A stretch of 26,718 bases of DNA. Source: Rhizophlyctis rosea. Lineage: Eukaryota; Chytridiomycota; Chytridiomycetes; Rhizophlyctidales; Rhizophlyctidaceae. The notes beneath the pieces were generated by a model that made no database searches, was not told the origin of the DNA, and saw only the letters and a list, made by a program, of their open reading frames with translations. Positions 9,724 to 21,274 of this stretch are shown here, in pieces (the stretch's first letter is position 1; each line of letters opens with the position of its first letter). Made by a program: the position numbers and the translations under genes. The stretch covers positions 1 through 26,718 of the forward strand of contig JADGJC010000447.1 in assembly GCA_027596075.1 (NCBI GenBank), given 5' to 3'.

Positions 9724-11495
9724 AGTCGAATGCGATTTCAGGTTTTAGGCGGCAAGCAAACAGGAGACTCGCACGACAGTCGGGGAAATTTCTGATAGAA
9801 TATTTCAAGACAACAGGGGAAAGCCCTGACTGCCTTCTCTCATGCTGTCGGGGGTGTCAGAATCCACTGGTGAAGCGGAGAAGTTGCCTTGCCAAGGGCC
9901 GCACTCGCCGTGGCTGTGCCCTGCCTATCAGATTCACACGCACCGTCTTGCACAAGGTGAAAAACGGAGGTTCGGAGGGCGCAGTGCGCGGCAACGAAAA
10001 ATATTACCTTTTTGGGATTAGATGGGAGACGTGTTCGGACTGCCTCGGACAGATGTCGTCAAAACGCAGAAATGCGAGAAATGCGGTCCTGGTGATTGAC
10101 CGATTGTACCGCAGTTTTGGTAGTGACACAGTATTTTTGAGAGGCCATAAAAGGGTATCAAATGAGACGTGGAATAGTACTAGCTTCACGATGCAGTTTG
10201 AAAGGCGGTCGGTCACCTTACGAGTGAGATAGCAAGCGACTCTAACTACTCTATCTCCGACGGACAGCCCATAAAGTCCATAAGCCATACCGTCCAAAAG
10301 ATGGGTGGTAATCATACCTTGATGCCCATTCACTTTTGGTTTCCCATTCGATGGGTTGAGTTTGGGACTTGTCCGAGGGAGAATAAACGGTCTGTCAAGC
10401 GAATCTTGGGCCAGTCGTCAGGAAAGCATCGGAGATTACGGATGTGGGGAGGAATGGAGAAACGGTCGCCATAGAAGGTCGTCGCCCCACTTGTTCACCT
10501 ATACATCTGTCAAGCATCATGACCAACCCAATCCCTCCCCGCGTTCTGGTGGATTGGGAGTAAAGGATCGTTTGCCGCTGCCCATCCTTCGTGGCAGTCA
10601 ACACTGCTTTCATACCAGACAGGAACTACAAGTATACCATGATACCCAATGACCCTATTAGTCCACGACAACTTCAAACTTGTCTTAGGTCAAGATTTGT
10701 GGTCGGATGGCAGGCTTCATCACACACTGCCGAGTCATCTGAATCCACTATCCGCTTTTCCCTTTCGCTGCCGAATATCGGAACGTAAGTGCTCTTCAGA
10801 CTGCATGGCGCTAACTTTATCTTGAGAGCATTGGCGACACATAGGCTTTGCTGGGTAGCAATGGTGGGAAGTTAGGGGAGAATCAACAGGTCCTGCCTTT
10901 TGTTGGTCATTGTTCATCACGTGGGACGAGAGAATATCGTGCAAGATGCTTTCGACCGCCGATGCATTAACTTTCATTCAGCTGGTGGAAATGATGCTGA
11001 ACGGTATGGCGACCCGGTTGGGCCGGTTGTTTCTGCAGTCAGTTCTGACTAGGCGGGGAAGGGTAGGGGGGGTTAATCAATGATCAGTCAAATGACTCAT
11101 TGGGCGAGTACGTCCTATGTGTTGAGATGGCCGCACTGTTTTAAAAGTAGACGGTGTTCCTATAAATTCTCATTCTGTTTCTTTTTCGGCCCCACCTGCT
11201 TCTCCGGTCCAAAAAGAGAGCACAAGATGCCTGAACGTTCAAGATGAGTATGTTGGGTCGTTCCAAGAAGATCTCACAATTCGGGAGGCGTTGTGGTGCG
11301 GATTGCATTGGTTGAACCCTGCCTTCGGCATACTCGGCATCAACTTAGGGACGAGACAAACTTCTTTGGAAAGGTTGGAACGCATTGTGTCTCCAACAAC
11401 ATCAATTGCTCATAGATTTGTGAGTGAAGCTTCCGGTCTCGTTTCATTGTCGAATGAGAACGGGCCAAAAAGTGAACGCGTAAGGTTCCTGATTA
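9724..11495. other. Stretch without a convincing gene
   Basis: Open frames here lack good starts. The best is a plus-strand frame open from 11126 to 11530 without an ATG. It reads protein-like (for example EYVGSFQEDLTIREALWCGL) and ends at a CAG|GTACGA donor-like site near 11516, preceded by a CTATAAATTC element at about 11160. It may be an exon, or decayed sequence at the left edge of the tandem array. No domain is recognised. Confidence 0.25.
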
Positions 11496-11499
11496 GTCT

Positions 11500-14400
11500 G
11501 ATTGACCAGGTACGACACTCCTCAGACTAGATGCCTAACCTTCCTGCAGAAAGTCTTCGAAGTCAATCTTCCAGGATAGAAAGAAGGCTGGATAGTTTGA
11601 GGAAACATCTCATACAGAGACCATTTTAACAATTGTGACGTCTAATTGAGCGCTTCACGCGCACGGTGGGCGAAAAAAAAAGTAAAAAATGTAGAGTCTT
11701 AGATAACCCGGTACGTGACATGTCCGGGTGATGCCGTGAGCATTGTCAGCATTTCAGAACAACAGCTCTGTGTCTCACCTCATTCTCCGGCATCCATCTA
11801 TGGTATTCTGGTGGTCTTTATATCACGTCATAGGAGATGCGCACGGGAACTGACATCCCTATGCCGTGTCCACTGCTCCCAACTCTCATCAAGGCATCCA
11901 TCAATCTCTCTGCCATCCAGTGCCATCCAGTGAACACTTTGTGTGGACCCTTCCTTTTCGGCAGTTTGGGTGAAATGGCGGAGTTGAAAATGCTTGCTTG
12001 GAGCGCATTGAGAGGGAGAAAGTCGTCGCTACCGGCCAACAAACGCCTATCGTGAAGTGAGGACCACTTGAGGACCGCCATGCCAGTATGTTATTAACTA
12101 GTATTGATATAGATGATCGGCGATACAATAAGAGCTGTATTCTCCTATCTCTCATAAAAACGAGTATAGTATCTGTGCGCAAGGCGTCGTTTGACTTTTT
12201 AGGCAGCCCTGACACACTTCACGCCCTGGGCATAGTGACTCAGTTGACTATATCTGATTCTTGCCTTTACAGGACGCTCGGAACCATGTGTCACCGTGTA
12301 TCGGTGAGCAAGTAAAGCAGTGGCTAACCGCAAATACCCATTATGCGAATCAATCATGCCTCTCGTACAAAGTTGAATCTCTATCGCATCAATACATGCT
12401 GAATGTTCCATTCATTGATTAACAGGCTACCCTCCGTAGTGATGACAGTGATGCGAGATGCGGAAGTTTGTGATGGTTTGATCTGCGTTTTGGGCGCGCC
12501 AATTCAAACTACTTCAAGCCAAAAATGGAACCGTGATCAAGTCCAAGGGACGGAGACATGTACCGTTTGCTACAACAAGTGTCATGCCCCCAATTACTTT
12601 TCATACAATCCGGCCCGTATGGCGATTCAATTCCTACTTGCAGCGTCCCAAGTGCAGCGGATGGTAAAAACACAGCCCGGCCATAATGCGCCAAATTGAC
12701 CACCTCCCCATGGGTTGTCAATCTGACCGGTCCTTTTGCGCCGCCGGCAGATGCCGAGACCGGCCAACCAATATGCCTACCGTGCTTTGGAAAGATCTGA
12801 GCAGGATGCGTTCGTGCTTACCACTTTGACCGCTCTGAAAGCTGTCAGACGGACTCCGCTGTGGATGCTATGCATCCATCACGGCTCGAGTGTCTCGTTG
12901 ACCGTCAAAAAGTGAAGTAGCCGAGAGCATGAGGATACGCTGCCCGGAACTCACCTCACTACGTGGCAGTCAAATGAATTTGACCCGTTCCTGGCACAAT
13001 GATTGGGACATTATCACAATCATGAGTCCGAGACCGTACTCCATACTTCCAGATGTGGACCATGAGTGCAATCATGCAAAGTTCAATGTCACACACATCT
13101 TGTTGAACCCGACAGATGCTCCGTCCCTGCGCAGTCCCCACTCTGCTATTGGGGATCAGATTATCCGGTGCCTCTTTTTCTTTCTCGATCGACAGACTAT
13201 TTTGTCACAGCATATAACGTTATTCATGGACGTTCTGGTATTCGACATTGTTGGCATTCTGGGCAGGTGGGGTACGATGGCGTACGGAAGTTGCCTGTGT
13301 TATGCAACGATGAATCCCCTTGCCATCATTGAGATTGCATTGCATTAAGTGGGTTTGCAATTGGAAGTGAGGGATGAATTTCGCGCAGCCAACTAGGCGT
13401 CTCTGTCAATGAGCATATTGAAGGGACACATGAAGCGAAATGGTTGCTGCAAATCATTTTTTGCATGTACGTGTTTCATGATCCGTGCACCTCATTCCAC
13501 AGGCTCATCTTCGCCACGGGTTTGGGAACCCAAATAACCCAAGTGTTGTCTCGCAGAAAAGGCATGTCGTAAGTACGGGATGGTTGGGAAGGTCCATGTC
13601 CGATGGCAAATCTTCAGATTCCAGACTGCTAGTGGGTGGCTGCTACACGGCGGGCTCCATTGATGATCCGAATGCGCGGGGAATTGCGTCGCCGCCCTCA
13701 TCGGCTCTCGAACTTCTCAATCCTTGCCTATTCTTGTCTGCAGCCGAACGCCGCAAGGAGAAAAAAAGAATGGACACCGATTTGAGGCAGCTTCCTCCTT
13801 CGTGATACCGAACGATAAATTGAACAGAAGCGGGAACTACCTCGAAGTTAGGGCTTGGTATGATTCAACAGAAACGTTCCTGGGCGATGAAAATCTATCT
13901 ATTGGAGAAGCAAAAACTTTTCCGAAGTTCACGCATGTGGTTGCTCGACATCTGTCGATGTCAAGTCAGTTCAATGTAGTCCCGACACCGTTTCTGGAGA
14001 ACGGTCCCAATATCTGGCACCCAATTGATTTCCCATTGGATCTCAACCATGTTACATTGAAAGAGTCTCTTTCCGATCTTCTCCTCTTAGCTTGTTCAAC
14101 CGTCTGCAGTCCAAACATCATGCACAACGTTGACATGAGGTGTCAAACCACGATATCAATGAGGAAGCGCCTACCACTAGTATCAGGGTATGCAATATTC
14201 ATGTTGGCTTCTTTTTGCGGTTCATGTTGGCTTATTTTTGCGGTTCACGTGGCTCAGGATTTGGTGAGGCCTGAGCACTTTATGCCCCCGTCTCAATCAA
14301 GAGGTTTCTGCCCCGTTCAATCGCCTCGTTCCTCTCATACCTTATCCGACTGCAACCTCAGAGCGCTAGGTTCAGTCCGCATCGCAGTATCCTTGGAACA

Positions 14401-14650
14401 ATGCGTCCATCTACCCTTTGGCAGCAAAAAATCGGGGGATCCATGTCATCAACACATCATCAAATGCGAAATTAGATCTTCCGCATCCGCACTGCAGGAT
14501 AAAGGCCACAACCAACCCATAGCAACAGATGCTGCATGGACTACGTTCAGATGTTCACCTATCAATGCAACAACACTTCCATACACCATTTCTCCGAGTT
14601 CAACTTGATATACAACAATATCAAGAAATCTGTTTACTTCTCATCATAAT
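11500..14650 (-). repeat. Diverged tandem unit 1
   Basis: Left copy of a unit of about 3.2 kb. Anchors: GACCAGGTACGACAC (about 11510), CCGGGTGATGCCGTG (11724-11738), GGGACGGAGACATGTAC (12547-12563), the exon relic at 12822-12914, TCATTTTTTGCATGTACG (about 13450), GTCCATGTCCGATGGC (about 13594), GGTGTCAAACCACGATATCA (about 14137), a Trp/Arg-coding block (about 14240-14370), and ATATCAAGAAATCTG (14613-14630). The same anchors recur about 3.1-3.3 kb and 6.7-6.9 kb to the right. Minus-strand reading gives peptide relics shared with the other copies, all with stops. A 295-codon plus-strand frame (13724-14608) lacks an ATG start and a counterpart in the other copies. Confidence 0.65.
12822..12914 (-). 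pseudogene. Exon relic FLTV-type, unit 1
   Basis: Minus-strand reading gives FLTVNETLEP, a stop, then WMHSIHSGV and on to a Val codon immediately before GTAAGC (intron starting at 12821). The equivalent position in units 2 and 3 also ends in a good donor. The in-frame TAG, or TGA in unit 2, shows that the copies no longer encode protein. Confidence 0.5.
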
Positions 14651-14739
14651 CTTGTCCGCCAATCCCGAGGAGATTAGACATTCATGGAAGGCACCACTTG
14701 TTCCATTTTTGTTGCACCGACAAACGAAAAGACTCAAAA

Positions 14740-17700
14740 GGAAACGGGACTAGAGGACCAGGTACTACGCCCCTTCTCGGCCTGCTGTGAGGGCAGCATG
14801 AAAAGTCTCATCCAACTGCGCAGCGTTTCTGTCTCCCTCGGAAATTTATACTTGAATGCATTACTGGGACATCACATCGGGAACTTGAAGAGAGATGGAT
14901 GGGCATGCTACTGAAAAAGGGCTGAGATGATACCGGATAACGAAGGCGCAACGTCCCGGCTGAATAAGTGAATCCGGGCGAATGCCCGCGGGAATCGTCA
15001 GCAGATTTACAGCATGCTCGTCTCTCTACCATCCACTTCCCCCATCCATTCACTCAGTCGTTTGCCTTGATGTGTCATAACTGGGTCAATACGGGAAACA
15101 AGCCGCAAAAGATATCTACTACTCACAAATGTTGACAGGGCAGCATTAACCGAGGGACTTGCTAGCATCCACGCTCCATAGTACCAGCGCACCGACGTTG
15201 ATCATCCATGGCAGAGGGTCTTCTTCTGTATCAGACATGGGACCGACCTATGTCAACTGGAAGGCAATGGGTGAATAACCAATTGAAGTCCAACGAAGTC
15301 TTAGGCCTCAGACAGATGAGTGTTTCATTCATAATTGTAATTAGTCACCCTCGCCAATAATGTGAGATGCGGCAATTCCGCATGTTCAAGGCCTGGCCTC
15401 TTTTTCGCTGCATTTCGTGCAACTGCTCCAAGATAAAGAGAAAGACAAATGGACTTGCATTATGAGTTTTCGAGCATCATGTGCAGATTTCACACCTTGT
15501 GAGGATTTCCGAGTCAGCAGAATGGCTTTCTTCACCATGTTTCCCTTCTAAGATAGCATAAGATGAATTTACATGATAGATTCTCTTTCGAAGAAGAAAT
15601 ATCAAGCAACCACAAGACGCCCAACTTCCAACGTGTACTGTCGCGGTCTGTTGGAGAAAATATGGATGTGAGATCGGTTGATGGATACATGTACTGTTGT
15701 AAACTAGAACATCGATTTACCTGTATTTCATTAGATATAGCCTGAGATGGTTGATCAACAACTACTACGGGAACGGGAGAACAAAAGCAAGAGTGGATGG
15801 ATCGCCTGGTCATTCAAGTTGTTGATCTGGTCGGTCCTTCCACGCCAACGCAGCGGAACATGCCTAGACCACCCAACTGATTTGCCAATGGTCGTCCGAG
15901 CGGGTCTCACAAGGAACATACTGACCATCATTACCTCTCTTACCCGTGAAGCGGGAGCTTCACCGTAGATGGAGTGTTGTCATTTCGTCTCGGAGTCTTC
16001 TCGCACGGTCAAAAAAGGAAACGGAGAGGGAGATAAACTGCCCAGCACTCAGTATGAGAGATGGTTGAATCTGAGACACATGAGTGTTCAATGGTGTCGA
16101 CAGCATGGGTGAAACTTGAAAATACAGCCATTGCGCACTATATCCTACCGGCATACTTACATTAATGAGTTCGACCACGCAGAGTCCCGTGTCGATTTTA
16201 TGAGCAAACTGTCCAGTGGGACGGACCTCTGAGTCTGGGCTAGTCTGCACTCCACTATGTTCCTAGTCACAGCAGATGATAAAGGAATGCATTACTTGTC
16301 CGTTAGAAATCATTTTTCGATTGTACATATCTTTGGATGTGGGATATGACAGCACCACTATCGCGACACATCCTCACCTGGAGCTAGATACTCTGCGGCA
16401 ATAGAAATCCACAGTATCAATTCGACATTGCAATATCCTACTTCGCATTGATCGGGAGAAGGATTGGACGGAAGCGGGCTTTTTGCATTGGGGCGAAGAC
16501 ATGATTTGTTACAAAAGGTTGAAGGGACTATGAGACTTGCACCTCTGATAAGCGGAACATTTTCCGGAGGATGTGGGTGCCAGGGAATATCAACATTGTA
16601 CAATGTCAAGGCAACCCAGCCCCATACGCATCTCCTTCGACGAATGCACTTGAATGTCCAGTGGTTTCCCCCACGAATTCATTTTTGTGACCTCGCGGTG
16701 GGTGATTCCTTCCAAGCGTTTGGACAGGCGTGGTTCAAACTTATCACATAATGTGGACATGGGGTGTCAACCACAATATCAACACGGGAGGGCCTGCCCC
16801 TCTCATCACCAAAAGCTTACCACCCGCATTATGAATAGTCAGTTTGCCTCCTGATTACAGGAGGTAGAAATAATTGGGGCGCATAACGCGGCTGTGCAAT
16901 TGTCTTTTTTGCATGTACATGCTTGTTTGATAGGTTTACTTCCTGTCATTTGCAGTCCGGCAATGCGAATGACGAAGGCGTTTGCTCCGAAAAAAGAGGT
17001 TTGCGTGGTCTGACTAAATGTTCTACGTCCGATGCCAAGTCATGGAGTACAAATTTAGTGAGGGCGGAGACATGATGTGTTCGAAAATAAGTGATGAGTT
17101 AGCAAGAACTTCTCCGCGATTGGGTTATACATTGTTGGTAACAACATGATTCGTCCCAATGTAGCCCCCAAGCGCAAATCTGGCGATGGAGTGCAACGTG
17201 TGCAGTCTTAGGCCCAGTGGCCCTCTCGCGAAGTGATTTTTTTGAGACCTCAGAGCTGTTGTTACATCACCACCAAAGCCTGTTGGCTGGTCATATTCTT
17301 CGAACACGGCGTGGGTTGGTCCAAGCTCCATCCATGATGTTTACATTGCCTGTTGACCAAATGGGAGCGCCCACCACTCCCCCCAGGTGTGCGAGGTTCG
17401 TGTGTATTGTTGGCTTAGTTTTGCGTTCCGTGTGGTTCAGAATCCCTGGAACCCCGGTGCGACGCAAATACTTGAGAGTGGGTCCTTCTGTGAGTTCTAT
17501 GCAATTTTCTCATCTTATCTGGTCGTGCCTGTTCCTCCTAACCCGATTGCAAGTTCGGAGCACTAGGCCCAGCCCAGCTTTCACCTAACGCTCATGTTGA
17601 GCGTTACAGGACAGTTAAAATGACGACACAAAGCTTATCGGCACACCATCAGATCCCAATTTCGATTTGGCATCTTCACAAGACGACGAGTCCCCAGTCA

Positions 17701-17830
17701 ACTCATGAAAAACCAGGATGTAACATGGAGCATCTGAACTTCCTCTAAGCAGTAATACCCAACTGCCAAAGTAAGTACATTGCCAATTTGCAAGGACATC
17801 AAGAAATCTCGTTGATGCCGCCGCCCCGCG
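14740..17830 (-). repeat. Diverged tandem unit 2
   Basis: Middle copy. Anchors: GACCAGGTACTACGCC (about 14758), CCGGGCGAATGCCCGCG (14974-14990), GATGGATACATGTAC (15680-15694), the exon relic at 15944-16012, GGGGTGTCAACCACAATATC (about 16760), TTTTTTGCATGTACATG (about 16905), CTACGTCCGATGCCAAG (about 17024), the WFRI-coding block (17400-17590), and GACATCAAGAAATCTCG (about 17793-17810). The order is slightly disturbed. The block giving HWTFKC near 16650 and its homologue near 17215 are both present, so part of this unit seems internally duplicated. Every frame is interrupted. Confidence 0.65.
15944..16012 (-). pseudogene. Exon relic FLTV-type, unit 2
   Basis: Minus-strand reading gives FLTVREDSETK, a TGA, QHSIYGEAPASR, then GTAAGA (intron starting at 15943). 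This is the same start motif and the same donor position as in units 1 and 3. Upstream on the same strand an open stretch from 16250 reads DTGLCVVELIN followed by a GTAAGT donor, probably the preceding exon. Confidence 0.5.
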
Positions 17831-18040
17831 ATGGACTTCGAAACCTGTCACCTAAAAAGGGAGGAAGCAAGTGACTATATTTCTGCCTGACGTGTCGTGA
17901 ATCGTCCATTCCCAAAGACCAGCGGTAGCATGACCTTGTTGAAGGGTTGAGTGTGAGACTCATATGTATGCCCAAATACGGTTTGCAACGGTACTGGGCA
18001 TTGGTTAGCAATGGAAGTTGCGGATTTTGCTAGGAGGGAA
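17615..18040 (-). pseudogene. Relic of the C-terminal exon of the coiled-coil/membrane gene
   Basis: The peptide TRFLDVLANW...GSWVLLL matches NNFLDVFANWW...SSWVMLQ in the open gene at 21275-22440. Further matches continue at a constant offset of about 3545 bases: GCATGAC at 17929 and 21497, and TTGCTAGG at 18027 and 21569. Here the frame continues about 35 codons past the point where the 21.3 kb gene stops (SDAPCYILVFHEL). No intact upstream exon is found, so this is a relic. Confidence 0.6.
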
Positions 18041-19691
18041 GGGGGGGGGACGGGGGAACCGTTGTCCCAGAAGATCGTCATCCACTTCCTTCATGTAGGC
18101 ATTTGTCACATCTACCAGCGAGTAACTCAATCGCACTCAACGTTTCGGCAATTGCGGAGGTTTGACTACGCTTTCCTCCTCGTGTCTTTTTCTGGCAGTG
18201 ACGACAGGCAACAAAGAGGACAGGCCGGTGTCTGATCATACCCTGCTCTCGTGGATAAGCAGAAGATGAGTAAGGAGAACCTCGAATGGCCTAACACTCT
18301 TGCTTCCCTCGGAGAGCAAAATTAGACATCATGTCTAGGCACAGTGGGCTTGGACACCTTTAAAGTGTAATAGAGATGATGACGTGCAAAATGCGCTGAG
18401 AAAGGAGTATACTTGCCGATGCCAGCGTGCATGAGACTCCCGGGTGATGCCGTGCACTGTCAGAGTTGGATCCTATGCAGTGTTTCACTACACCGACCTC
18501 GGCTCTGTTCCCCTCTACTCATTCACCCTGCGTTTTCTGATCAGTACGGGGACTCAAACCTTCAACAAACACTCATCACTAGCAAAAATTACGAAGGCAG
18601 CACTAATTGGGGAACTGGGAGGTACTCTCTGGTCTCCATGATATTTCACGTGAATCTGTTCCATTTTGGCGGCTGAGGCCATTGAGGCCATCTTGGTCAA
18701 ATAATGTCGTTGAGAGGAACTGCACGGAGAGTTTCGAGGGGTAAAACGTCATTTTAGCCAATCACAGCGAGAATCACAAGTCAGAAAAGGGCGAAGTCTT
18801 TTCCCGCCCATTCTAGACGGTGAGTGGATCCATCCTTAATGCACTCTGTCGGTCTTGTAACAATACAACTGAGGCTGCATCCTCGTTTTCCCCCTAAGAG
18901 TGATACAGCTCAGCTGTACGCAAAGGCGTTCAACTGCTCGCGCAGGCCTGACACACTTTGGAGTCAGGTGGACGCTCACTATTTCCGACCCTCTTGCTTC
19001 GTAAAACCTTGCGCCGACCCTAAAGATTCGTCAAGTATGCAAGCAGTACAGTTGCAATTGCACAATGATGCCTCCGCGCACATGGCGTTGGTGGGGTACG
19101 TCGGACGAGTCGATTCTGTCTTTCTTTTGGCCTGAAATACTCAATCTGACGCTCACAAAAGCAAGCAAAGTTGGCGAAAAGGGACTTCAACACCGCAAAT
19201 CGCCGCATCTTGTATAACTGCCGATACGAGTGAAGGAACGCCATATGCACAATTTACACTTTCAACGTCGTAAATAGGGACTTTAGCAGAGATACATATT
19301 GTACTGTGTTCCTTCTCTAGTGGGATGAATCCATTATGCGTGCCATGTTCCTATTCGGAAAGCACAAGGCGTCCACAAACGCAGATCACCAAGTGTATGG
19401 TCCAGTCTATTCAAAAAAGGTAGTCGTTCCAGCTCAGGGGACGGAGACATGTACTCCTACTACAGAGAATATCGTGTCTCATTTGGTCTTCACTACACCC
19501 AGCAAGTGATCGGTGATAGTTGATCTACTACCTCCAATAGATGAAGGACTGTAAAAGCCAAAGACACAAGATGAGACGCACGGAAAGAACCGGCTCCACG
19601 TCGTCATTTGAATGGTTCTAGGCCGGCGGATCAAGCGTTTCGCCCGACTATCTCTGGAGGGATTTGAGCATTGCAGTGCATCCATGCTTAC

Positions 19692-19778
19692 CACCCTTAG
19701 CCGCTCCTCACACTCAAAAAGAGACTCCACTGTAGATACAGTGCTTGCATCTCGACTCGAGTATTCGCTTGCCGCCAA
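19692..19778 (-). pseudogene. Exon relic FL-type, unit 3
   Basis: Minus-strand reading gives FLAASEYSSRDASTVSTVE, then LFECEERLRV immediately before GTAAGC (intron starting at 19691). The frame and donor position match units 1 and 2. This copy has no stop in the exon and may be nearest to the original sequence. Confidence 0.5.
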
Positions 19779-20538
19779 AAAGTAAAGTAATTACGAGAGC
19801 TAGTATGACCCACACCACTCCCTCCGTAAGATGTGGTTGCAATTGAGACCGGTCCATATCCTCGCATTGTGTGCTCCTTGATGTTGCAACTTTCCATTCT
19901 AAGTGCTAATGTATCCACGTGAATTGACTCATGTAAGAAAAGTTTTTGAAGGTTACAAGCATTTTGGGCAATCCCGATAGATGTCGGTTTCTGCTATCTG
20001 CGATTTAGGGTAGATGCGTTTTCCCACTTCTTTTTGGTTACGGCCGGTGGCAAAAAAAAGCTTCATATGCCGATATCACTAGCAACATCCGTCCATACTT
20101 GTGCGGCATTTGCCGAGAATGGCAACGCATGATTAATCGGTGGCAATCTCCGAAAAGTAAACCGGCCTCCTTGTCACCAAACATGATATGGAACGTAATA
20201 ACTCAAGACACCGAAAGTCATTTTTTGTGCGTGCATATGACGCTCCCCCCGATTCGTGCACCTGATTCGATAGAGGTCCGGCAATTTGAGGGAGGCAGTT
20301 GTCAATTTGAGAAAGGAACGTTCGGGTGAAGTGGAAGACGATCAACCTCATATGGCCGGACATCCAAGGCTGAAATTCAGATCAGCAGCCGCTGTGGATG
20401 ATTGATCCGCCTCCAAGGAACGATGAGTGGCGAAGAATGAACGCATCGGTAACAGTGGTATCGCTCCACGCATCGTGCCCTTCAGCCACATCCTGTATGG
20501 CAAAAAAAGGACCGCACTGATCCGAGATTGCTGCATCC

Positions 20539-20775
20539 TTACTCGTACCTGTCGAATTGGAGATTGTATAAAAGCCGGGTCTCATGAATGAAGGGGAAGA
20601 TGGACATGTTTCGACGTGGGTTTATGACATCCTGAGACTTGCTCGCTTGGAAAAGCAGAAATCGCTCGAAATTTGGTGGACCGGGGCAGGAATGTAATGC
20701 TCTCCAATTTGCCCCCAGCGAAAGTTCTCGCGATTGAGTGCAATGAAAGGCCCAGTGTTCCTTGCGCCTCTTCAT
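20539..20775 (-). pseudogene. Cys/Trp-containing exon relic, unit 3
   Basis: A minus-strand open stretch of 78 codons reads EHWAFHCTQSREL...CPGPPNFERFLLF. A second block on the same strand at about 16358-16665 reads NHWTFKCIRRRR...PWHPHPPENVPLI, an aligned match that keeps H-W-x-F-x-C and the Pro-rich segment. Two such blocks on one strand support an ancestral coding exon there. No domain is recognised. Confidence 0.4.
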
Positions 20776-20929
20776 TTTTGTGACTTCATTGCTATTGTCA
20801 GATAAGGAAGACTTAAAATGAACTATCTCCGATCAATTTGATGGGAGATTCGTGGTTCCATCAGTACCTTCTATTGATACCAGGATAGGAGGTAGCAACT
20901 GAAACCCCGACGACAGTGACGACACAGCG

Positions 20930-21135
20930 CCTAGCAAGGCATGTACCATATGTGCGTAGAATGGATTGGCCGGCTTTCTATGCGTTTTAGGTGGTTCAGG
21001 ATCCCTAAGAAGACCCATAATGCTTTGAGACACTCAAGCGATGGCCCTTTGTTTTCTTTCGTCTGCGAGTTTCTGTTCCTTGTCATCCAACTGGGACTGC
21101 AGAGCGCCAGGCACAGCTTTCGCAACTTGAACACA
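20930..21135 (-). pseudogene. Coiled-coil exon relic, unit 3
   Basis: Minus-strand reading gives PGALQSQLDDKEQKLADERK, a stop shortly after, then GLLRDPEPPKTHRKP. Units 1 and 2 at the equivalent place give PSALRLQSDK and PSAPNLQSG...EEQARPDKMRK, with stops. The heptad-like charged helix recalls KRKAQERRLAYVL in exon 1 of the 22 kb gene, but the resemblance is weak. Confidence 0.4.
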
Positions 21136-21274
21136 ATATGAGGGAGTTACAAAAAGTGAACACCCGATGGTTTGATACATTATCAAATGCCGAACTCAAT
21201 CTTTGGCATCATCATCAACAGCGATATTTCCAACCAAACCGGAAGGCAGGATGGCATTATTGGTGTATGTAACA

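Larger units (their letters stand above)
18040..21274 (-). repeat. Diverged tandem unit 3, running into the open gene
   Basis: Right copy. Anchors: CTCCCGGGTGATGCCGTG (about 18437-18454), GCAGGCCTGACACACTTT (about 18942), GGGGACGGAGACATGTAC (19437-19454), the exon relic at 19692-19778, TCATTTTTTGTGCGTGC (about 20219), GGACATCCAAGGCTGAAATT (about 20360), the HWAFHC block (about 20700-20775) and the coiled-coil block (20970-21135). Its next anchor, GACATCAAGAAAGTTG (about 21342), lies inside the coiled-coil/membrane gene, which ties array and gene together. Offsets to unit 1 stay within about 6.72-6.89 kb along the whole length. Confidence 0.65.

Noticed and set aside
9870..10232. Plus-strand open frame of 120 codons
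   Set aside because: Begins with GTG, shows no domain or splice structure, and has no neighbour context. Likely chance.
13724..14608. 295-codon plus-strand open frame as a real gene
   Set aside because: It has no ATG start near its beginning, no recognisable domain, and the homologous parts of units 2 and 3 are closed in that frame. The better-supported coding relics are on the minus strand. It is unusually long for chance, so it is recorded here.
17875..18081. Open frame around the G-run at 18043-18050
   Set aside because: It overlaps the relic of the C-terminal exon in another frame and contains a homopolymer. No independent support.
20382..20520. ELWxxDGT-like beta-propeller repeat (FFAIQDVAEGHDAWSDTT)
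   Set aside because: The spacing is suggestive, but only one copy is convincing and the equivalent segments in the other units do not show the motif.
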